Assembly: GCF_017833255.1 (NCBI RefSeq) | Contig: NZ_JAFIBU010000001.1 | Coordinates: forward strand, 3,446,001 to 3,510,000 | DNA length: 64,000 nt | DNA from: Paenibacillus sp. PvR098 | GTDB lineage: Bacteria; Bacillota; Bacilli; Paenibacillales; NBRC-103111 | Direction of reading: 5' to 3' | Shown here: positions 59,114 through 64,000 of the stretch, one piece after another | How the letters are laid out: every line of letters begins with the position of its first letter | How positions within the stretch are numbered: the stretch's first letter is position 1 | The notes under the pieces: model-generated | What the model saw: only the letters and a program-made list of their open reading frames with translations | Databases searched by the model: none | What the model was told of the DNA's origin: nothing | Translations under genes and position numbers: made by a program

Positions 59114-59722
59114 TTGACGAATCATCTAGTTAGTTATTATCCAATGATCCTAAATGGAAGAGGAAGAAGGGCAGTAGAAAAGCATCAATTAAAACCATAT
59201 ATCGATCATTCAGTTCGGAGAGAACCGAATTTCGATCACGCTTATCCGGGAATTAGTGCTCTCTGTCGTAAAAGCATGTTAGCTCCTAAATTAAAAGTTG
59301 GAGATATTGTAGTATATATCACAGTTAAGGGTAATCATGAGGGGGATACTAAAAGACACCATCGACTAGTTGCCGCTTTGAGGGTGATTGAAATTTGCCC
59401 TGATCATCAAACAGCTGCAATATGGTATCAATCTAGGGGGTATTCGGACCTGCCTACAAATTGCATTTTATCCGCCCCTGTTGGATGGGATCAAACTATC
59501 CTTACAAAAGAAAAAGCGGAAGAGGCGGAAGCAGATTACATTGATACTGCTGGTGAATGGTCAGTATATGTGATTTGCGAACCGATTCATATGAATCTTA
59601 TAACACCGAAAGCAATTTATGAGAGTGATTGGGAGGCAATTATTGGGCGAAAAACCCCGAATACGCAATATAAAGTTAACTTAACCGTTACGCAATATAA
59701 TCAATTATGTACGTTTTTTTGA
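59114..59722 (+). CDS. Possible PUA/EVE-like modified-base-associated protein, 202 aa
   Basis: TTG start with AAAGGAGG. Sequence has an N-terminal Y-Y-P-M-I-L-N-G-R-G-R-R, I-S-A-L-C-R-K-S, then K-L-K-V-G-D-I-V-V-Y-I-T-V-K-G and R-L-V-A-A-L-R-V-I-E, a strand-loop pattern like PUA/ASCH-type Nmad or EVE folds that bind modified bases. The match is by eye and tentative. Preceded by a structured leader and followed by repeat copy 4. Confidence 0.55.
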   Translation: MTNHLVSYYPMILNGRGRRAVEKHQLKPYIDHSVRREPNFDHAYPGISALCRKSMLAPKLKVGDIVVYITVKGNHEGDTKRHHRLVAALRVIEICPDHQTAAIWYQSRGYSDLPTNCILSAPVGWDQTILTKEKAEEAEADYIDTAGEWSVYVICEPIHMNLITPKAIYESDWEAIIGRKTPNTQYKVNLTVTQYNQLCTFF

Positions 59723-59747
59723 ACAGAGTCAGAGTTTGAGTCTTGTT

Positions 59748-59870
59748 ATGCCACCCCCAAAAACAACCGAAGCATCACGCGGCGGCGAATTGTGGATTTA
59801 CCAAGCCACGGCTCGGAAAATCGAACCCTTGTCCATATAAAACCACAATGGTTAAAGTGGACAGGGGTTT
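59748..59870 (+). repeat. Structured interspersed repeat, copy 4
   Basis: Stem CCCTTGTCCA (59826-59835) / TGGACAGGGG (59858-59867), perfect over 10 bp including one G-T pair, with an inner AACCA/TGGTT. The right end supplies an AGGGG directly before ATG 59874, the first in-frame start of the helicase-nuclease gene. Confidence 0.85.
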
Positions 59871-60041
59871 ATCATGGTTGTAAGCCTACCCACATGGTTA
59901 AGATGTTTCGACAACCTTCCCCCTATTCCCACGAATTTGCAAATTAACAACCTCCATTTTGACTACTTACTTAGCAGGAATTACATGATATCCCTAGAAC
60001 TCTCTAATATTGCACTTACTCAATATATAGTGAGGCTTGCC

Positions 60042-62831
60042 ATGGATGTAGAGAAATATCTAATCATGATCCGAGGAAAAGATAGGACAGAGGAAGTTAA
60101 TTCGTATGAATATATAGACTCAAAAATACGAATCATTTATAAAAATTCTTTGCGAGAGTACAAATATAAACCTGAAAATGTACTGATTTTGGAACATCCC
60201 AAAGTCACGGAGATAACGGAAGGCATGGCGGTTTTTTTCGATGGATACCCTTTTTCCAGTGTAATACGAGTGCAAGATTTCGGGCTTATGATACGGGTAC
60301 ATTTTGAAAATGGGACTAGTGGATCGTATGAATATAAACGTATTCAGATTAAAAATTGTGGCATCCAGCTGTCTGAAGTGAAACTGATAATGGATTATTG
60401 GCGATCTATTTCGAAGCAAGTGAAGAGTGAAGATGACCAAGAGGATAATGAGGGCTTTTTGGCCAAAGAATTTTCCAAATTAACCTTTGTTCATCCCGAC
60501 AGTGTATTGAGCTGTTATCTTAACGCTACTCCAGTCCGCAGTACCATTTCAGATGATTCCAACTTTATATTTCCGTTTCGCTACAATGTCAGCCAAAAGA
60601 GTGCGCTCCATCAAGCCTTGAAAAGCACTATCAGCATCATTGAAGGACCGCCAGGTACAGGAAAAACCCAGACGATTTTGAACATACTGGCGAATCTAAC
60701 TGTAATGCAGGGCAAGACTGTGGCTGTTGTCTCTGGCAATAATGCAGCTGTAGCAAATGTCCGAGAGAAGCTTGAGCGTGAGGGCTATCATTTCTTCGTT
60801 GCAAATTTAGGGAAAAAGGAGAATAAAGAACATTTTTTCAGGAATCTTCCGGAATGGGATGTCTCTGATTGGCTAAGCGAGCAGTCGGAAGGGGGGATTA
60901 CGGAGAAGTTAGCTAGCTTAGACAGTAGCATCCGCCGATTGATGGAGCTTGATCGGGAAAGGGCTGTCCTCAAGCAGAAGCTATCGGCGTATCTGCTGGA
61001 GCAGAAGCATTTTGAACATTTTTTTGCCCAAAAGGATGTGCAGCAATTAAGGAGGCTGTCTTTTTACCGGCAGACTCCTGAGCGGATTTTGGAATTTATG
61101 AAGGATAGCTTCCTTGCAGTTGAGTTCGGAACCAAGGATAATCTTTTTTACAAATTCAAGCTGTTCTTCAAGCATGGTTTTACCCGGTTTAGGTTGTTGA
61201 AGGATCAAGGGCATGACGTGATTCTGAATTACCAGCGGCAGTTCTATGTTTTTAGAGTGGAGGAACTGACCAAACAAATTGACGCCATAGAGCGGGAATT
61301 GAGATCTCAGTCATACCAACAATTAATGGATGAGCACCAGTTGTATTCGATCAAACTTTTGCGACAAAAATTGCATGAGAAATATCATAATCGCCAGAAA
61401 TTGAAGTGCGACGAGAAATCGTATATGAATTGGAAGCATTTTCGGTCTTTTATTGAACATTATCCGATTGTATTGAGTACGACTCACTCCTTGCGCAATA
61501 GTATCCCGGGCAATTATTTGTTTGATTATTGTATTATCGATGAGTCCTCTCAAGTCGACCTGTTGACGGGGGCATTGGCCTTATCCTGCTGCAAACGGGC
61601 TATCATTGTTGGAGATACAAAGCAGTTGCCACAAATTGTAGATAAAGAGATAGAGAAACGCCTGGGAAACGATGCTTATGCTGAGATGAACGATGCATAC
61701 AATTATTTTCAGCATAACGTACTTTCCTCTCTGCTGGCCTTATATGGGGATTCTATTCCCAAAGTGATGTTAAGGGAGCATTACCGATGTCATCCCCGGA
61801 TTATCGAGTTCTGCAATAGAAAGTATTATAACGGAGAACTTATCACTTTTACGCACGAGACCGAAACGGATACTCCGCTATTGATTTATAGGACGGTTGA
61901 AGGTAATCATATGAGGGATGGAAGAAAGGGAAAGTTTAATCAGAGGGAATTGGATGTGATCGAGCAGGAAATTCTTAGGGGATTGATAGAAGAGGCTGCG
62001 CGTCATTCAGATATTGGGGTGGTCACGCCCTTCCGCAATCAGGCGGATAAGGCATCCAAGCAGTTTCATTCGTTAGTAGAGAGCGATACCATACATAAGT
62101 ATCAAGGGCGCGAGAAGCCGACAATGATTATGTCCACTGTGTTAGACCAGACCCGATCAGGAAAAATAGGAATGAAATTTGTAAATGATCCCTGTAAGAT
62201 CAATGTGGCGGTATCCCGTGCTCAGAACCAATTTATTCTGGTAACGGACCGAAAAGCCTTCAAGAAATACGGAAACGAAATTAGCGATTTAATGCGATAT
62301 ATGGAATATAGTACACTGGACCCTAATGTTGTGGAAAGCGAGATTGTCTCAATCTTCGACCTGCTGTATCAAGAATATTCGGATAAGCTTAGACGTTTTC
62401 GGGAAAAAGTTGGACAATATAATAGCTCGCGACATAAGAGCGAAAACATTATGCATACTTTGTTGGATATGATTTTGCAAGAATCACGCTATAAGGATTT
62501 TCAGCTGGCTAATCAGGTGCTGTTATTGAATTTATTCCCCAATCTGACCATATTAGATGAAGGGGAGCAGCGATTCGTGCGGCATCGGGCATCCGTTGAT
62601 TTTGTCATCTATCATAAGTTTGATAACTCTCCCGCCCTTGCCATCGAAGTGGATGGATTTGCCTTTCATGAGAATAACCCGAAGCAGCTAGAACGGGATA
62701 AGAAGAAAGAGAAGATTTTTGAGAAATATGGGATTGCTTTGCACCGCTTCCCAACAACAGGAAGCGGGGAGGAAACCAAGCTCAGAGGACTGCTTGACAA
62801 ACAAATGTCTGCAAAGATGGATTCACTTTGA
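60042..62831 (+). CDS. SF1 helicase fused to a restriction-like nuclease domain
   Basis: About 929 aa. SF1 motifs: Walker A G-P-P-G-T-G-K-T near residue 202, motif II I-I-D-E-S-S-Q, motif III G-D-T-K-Q-L-P-Q, motif IV R-E-H-Y-R-C-H, motif V I-H-K-Y-Q-G-R-E, motif VI N-V-A-V-S-R-A. A coiled-coil insertion lies between motifs Ia and II. The C-terminal 130 residues have a Vsr/DUF2726-like nuclease pattern (V-D-F-V-I-Y, A-I-E-V-D-G-F-A-F-H). The ATG at 60042 has GTGAGG and gives the N-terminus M-D-V-E-K-Y-L-I-M; the frame is open back to ATG 59874, using the repeat-derived AGGGG. Likely a nucleic-acid-degrading defence protein. Confidence 0.85.
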   Translation: MDVEKYLIMIRGKDRTEEVNSYEYIDSKIRIIYKNSLREYKYKPENVLILEHPKVTEITEGMAVFFDGYPFSSVIRVQDFGLMIRVHFENGTSGSYEYKRIQIKNCGIQLSEVKLIMDYWRSISKQVKSEDDQEDNEGFLAKEFSKLTFVHPDSVLSCYLNATPVRSTISDDSNFIFPFRYNVSQKSALHQALKSTISIIEGPPGTGKTQTILNILANLTVMQGKTVAVVSGNNAAVANVREKLEREGYHFFVANLGKKENKEHFFRNLPEWDVSDWLSEQSEGGITEKLASLDSSIRRLMELDRERAVLKQKLSAYLLEQKHFEHFFAQKDVQQLRRLSFYRQTPERILEFMKDSFLAVEFGTKDNLFYKFKLFFKHGFTRFRLLKDQGHDVILNYQRQFYVFRVEELTKQIDAIERELRSQSYQQLMDEHQLYSIKLLRQKLHEKYHNRQKLKCDEKSYMNWKHFRSFIEHYPIVLSTTHSLRNSIPGNYLFDYCIIDESSQVDLLTGALALSCCKRAIIVGDTKQLPQIVDKEIEKRLGNDAYAEMNDAYNYFQHNVLSSLLALYGDSIPKVMLREHYRCHPRIIEFCNRKYYNGELITFTHETETDTPLLIYRTVEGNHMRDGRKGKFNQRELDVIEQEILRGLIEEAARHSDIGVVTPFRNQADKASKQFHSLVESDTIHKYQGREKPTMIMSTVLDQTRSGKIGMKFVNDPCKINVAVSRAQNQFILVTDRKAFKKYGNEISDLMRYMEYSTLDPNVVESEIVSIFDLLYQEYSDKLRRFREKVGQYNSSRHKSENIMHTLLDMILQESRYKDFQLANQVLLLNLFPNLTILDEGEQRFVRHRASVDFVIYHKFDNSPALAIEVDGFAFHENNPKQLERDKKKEKIFEKYGIALHRFPTTGSGEETKLRGLLDKQMSAKMDSL

Positions 62832-62837
62832 AGAGTT

Positions 62838-62960
62838 ACGCCACCTCCCCAAACAACCTCAGCATCACGCGGCGGCGGATTGTGGATTTGCCAAGCCACG
62901 GTTCGCTTTCTGGAACTCTTGTCCATACAAAACCACAATGGTTAATATGGAAAGGGGTTC
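62838..62960 (+). repeat. Structured interspersed repeat, copy 5
   Basis: Nearly identical to copy 1 on the left. Stem CTCTTGTCCAT (62916-62926) / ATGGAAAGGGG (62947-62957) has one mismatch. Starts 7 nt after the helicase-nuclease stop codon and is followed by a terminator-like hairpin. Confidence 0.85.
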
Positions 62961-62990
62961 TATACGTCCCTATATTATGTTTTAAAGAAA

Positions 62991-63032
62991 TACCATCAGT
63001 TGCATCTAGGTGACGCTCTTGACGGTATTTTT
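62991..63032 (+). terminator. Terminator-like hairpin of the copy-5 module
   Basis: TACCATCA / TGACGGTA stem followed by TTTTTT; homologous in sequence and distance to the hairpin after copy 3. Confidence 0.75.
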
Positions 63033-63098
63033 TGACATAGGACAATTTCTGCTAATCATAGCCTTTTATAAAAGCAATTTAAAAGGACGGTGGCGAAA

Positions 63099-64000
63099 TT
63101 GTTTCTACCTATTAATAATATACTTATTGATATAAGAAAGCGGATTAATTTGGACACGATTTCACTTGAGAATGATATCAGACACCGGGGATTAATAATG
63201 CCCATTGATGTAGAAGGTCCAGATGAAAACAACAATTATTACTTAATAAACGGGGATCGTCGCCTTGAGGCTTGGAAAAATGTTAGGGTTAATGAGCCGA
63301 TTGAAGTTAATGTAGTGAGAGGATTTACTTCGAGGTTAGAACGAAATAAAGAGCGGCTTCAAATGCATCTGGATATAAAACCTATGCCGGGTGTCGATTT
63401 TCAAATTCTGATTGAGGACATTTTGAGAGAGAGTGGACTGTCTGATGCGGAACTTGCAAAAGAATTAAAACGAGATAAGAGGAAAATTCGGAAGTATAAA
63501 CCTGGGAGTGAGGTTCCAGAGAATGTAAGGGAGGAAGTTGCGAAAGTTCGAGGTAGTCAAGATATGCTTGAGGTGATTTATGCACTTAATATTGATATAA
63601 ATTTTAAGCAAAGGCTGTATAAGAGTCTGCTTTCAAGAAAACTTACTGGCGATCATGCCAAGGCTGTGAAGAGGCTTATTAATAATGATGTTTATGGTCG
63701 TCTGAACGAGCTTCAAAGAGTACGTGCCATAGAGGATGCCTTGCAACAAGCTACATTTACTAAATTAGATGCTGAGTTAGTGGTACTTAATGAATTAATG
63801 CGAACCAAGCCATCTGAACACCAAGACAAGTTTAATACATGGTTGTCGAATATATTAAATTCGATGGGAAAGGTTGCTGATTATTTACATCCTGATTTGG
63901 AATTTTTGGTAAGCCAACTTCAAAAGAAGCAATTAGCGAAAGCAGTAGGTGAAATAAACAAGGCTGTACGTTGGCTTTGGAAGGATAACAGGCAAACTGA
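63099..64000 (+). CDS. ParB-like nuclease-domain protein, cut by right edge
   Basis: Frame is open to the window end (300 codons visible). The N-terminus shows the ParB/sulfiredoxin pattern: P-I-N-N-I-L-I-D-I-R, I-R-H-R-G-L-I-M-P-I, and Y-L-I-N-G-D-R-R-L-E-A-W. A helix-turn-helix-like S-D-A-E-L-A-K-E-L-K-R-D follows, then helical sequence. TTG at 63099 has AAAGGA at 11 nt; GTG at 63090 is an alternative. Could be a partition, transcription or defence-associated ParB-fold protein; no ParA is visible. Confidence 0.7.
   Translation, partial: MFLPINNILIDIRKRINLDTISLENDIRHRGLIMPIDVEGPDENNNYYLINGDRRLEAWKNVRVNEPIEVNVVRGFTSRLERNKERLQMHLDIKPMPGVDFQILIEDILRESGLSDAELAKELKRDKRKIRKYKPGSEVPENVREEVAKVRGSQDMLEVIYALNIDINFKQRLYKSLLSRKLTGDHAKAVKRLINNDVYGRLNELQRVRAIEDALQQATFTKLDAELVVLNELMRTKPSEHQDKFNTWLSNILNSMGKVADYLHPDLEFLVSQLQKKQLAKAVGEINKAVRWLWKDNRQT

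Noticed and set aside
55198..62960. Repeats as a CRISPR array
   Set aside because: Spacing is 1-3 kb with whole genes between copies, and no cas genes are present.
55198..62960. Repeats as integron attC sites or retron RNAs
   Set aside because: No tyrosine integron integrase or reverse transcriptase is in the window, and enclosed genes do not share the repeats' orientation.

Overview
The window comes from a low-GC Gram-positive genome, most likely Paenibacillus or a close relative. The chromosomal part keeps the Bacillales order lgt-ppaX-acyltransferase-his operon-TPR protein-trxB-glcK-rapZ-yvcK-whiA-crh, then clpP, cggR-gapA-pgk-tpiA-gpmI-eno, and secG-rnr-smpB-ssrA. A PHP-type histidinol phosphatase and a prs gene follow the his operon. 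Start codons were chosen mainly by Shine-Dalgarno position and family length.

Region 1 (1-34.5 kb) is ordinary core genome. hisZGDBHAF(IE) plus hisJ cover histidine synthesis except the aminotransferase HisC, and prs makes the PRPP that HisG/HisZ consume. The rapZ-yvcK-whiA-crh block links carbon, cell-wall and division control. The Crh-like protein has His15 where classical Crh has Gln. clpP carries a CtsR box. cggR-gapA-pgk-tpiA-gpmI-eno is the glycolytic operon, with a CggR operator of the expected 20-nt periodicity. smpB and tmRNA (ssrA) close the region.

Region 2 (34.5 to about 47.8 kb) is the left part of a genomic island inserted at the 3' end of ssrA. A large serine recombinase on the minus strand terminates inside ssrA, and the tmRNA CCA end is not encoded. 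Then come a small resolvase-domain protein lacking the usual catalytic Ser, two DUF960 proteins, a RadC-like protein, a Prim-Pol/helicase replication gene broken by a frameshift, a G-tract and poly-T intergenic segment, a ribbon-helix-helix protein with palindromes nearby, and several unknown or very small genes. This part is comparatively GC-rich and almost entirely on the minus strand.

Region 3 (about 47.8-64 kb) is AT-rich and dominated by anti-phage or restriction candidates: an Mrr-like endonuclease, a PLD-like protein, a NaeI-type restriction enzyme with a C5-cytosine methylase and Vsr nuclease, a DUF262 protein with a HEPN protein, an OLD-family ATPase/TOPRIM nuclease, a PD-(D/E)xK-like protein, a possible PUA-like protein, a helicase-nuclease fusion, and a ParB-like gene cut by the right edge. 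From 55.2 kb on, these genes are separated by five same-orientation copies of a structured repeat of about 122 bp. The repeat has a partly compensatory long stem, and two copies are followed by a terminator-like hairpin. I cannot assign it to a known element; it is the best candidate here for something undescribed. The right end of the island is not visible.
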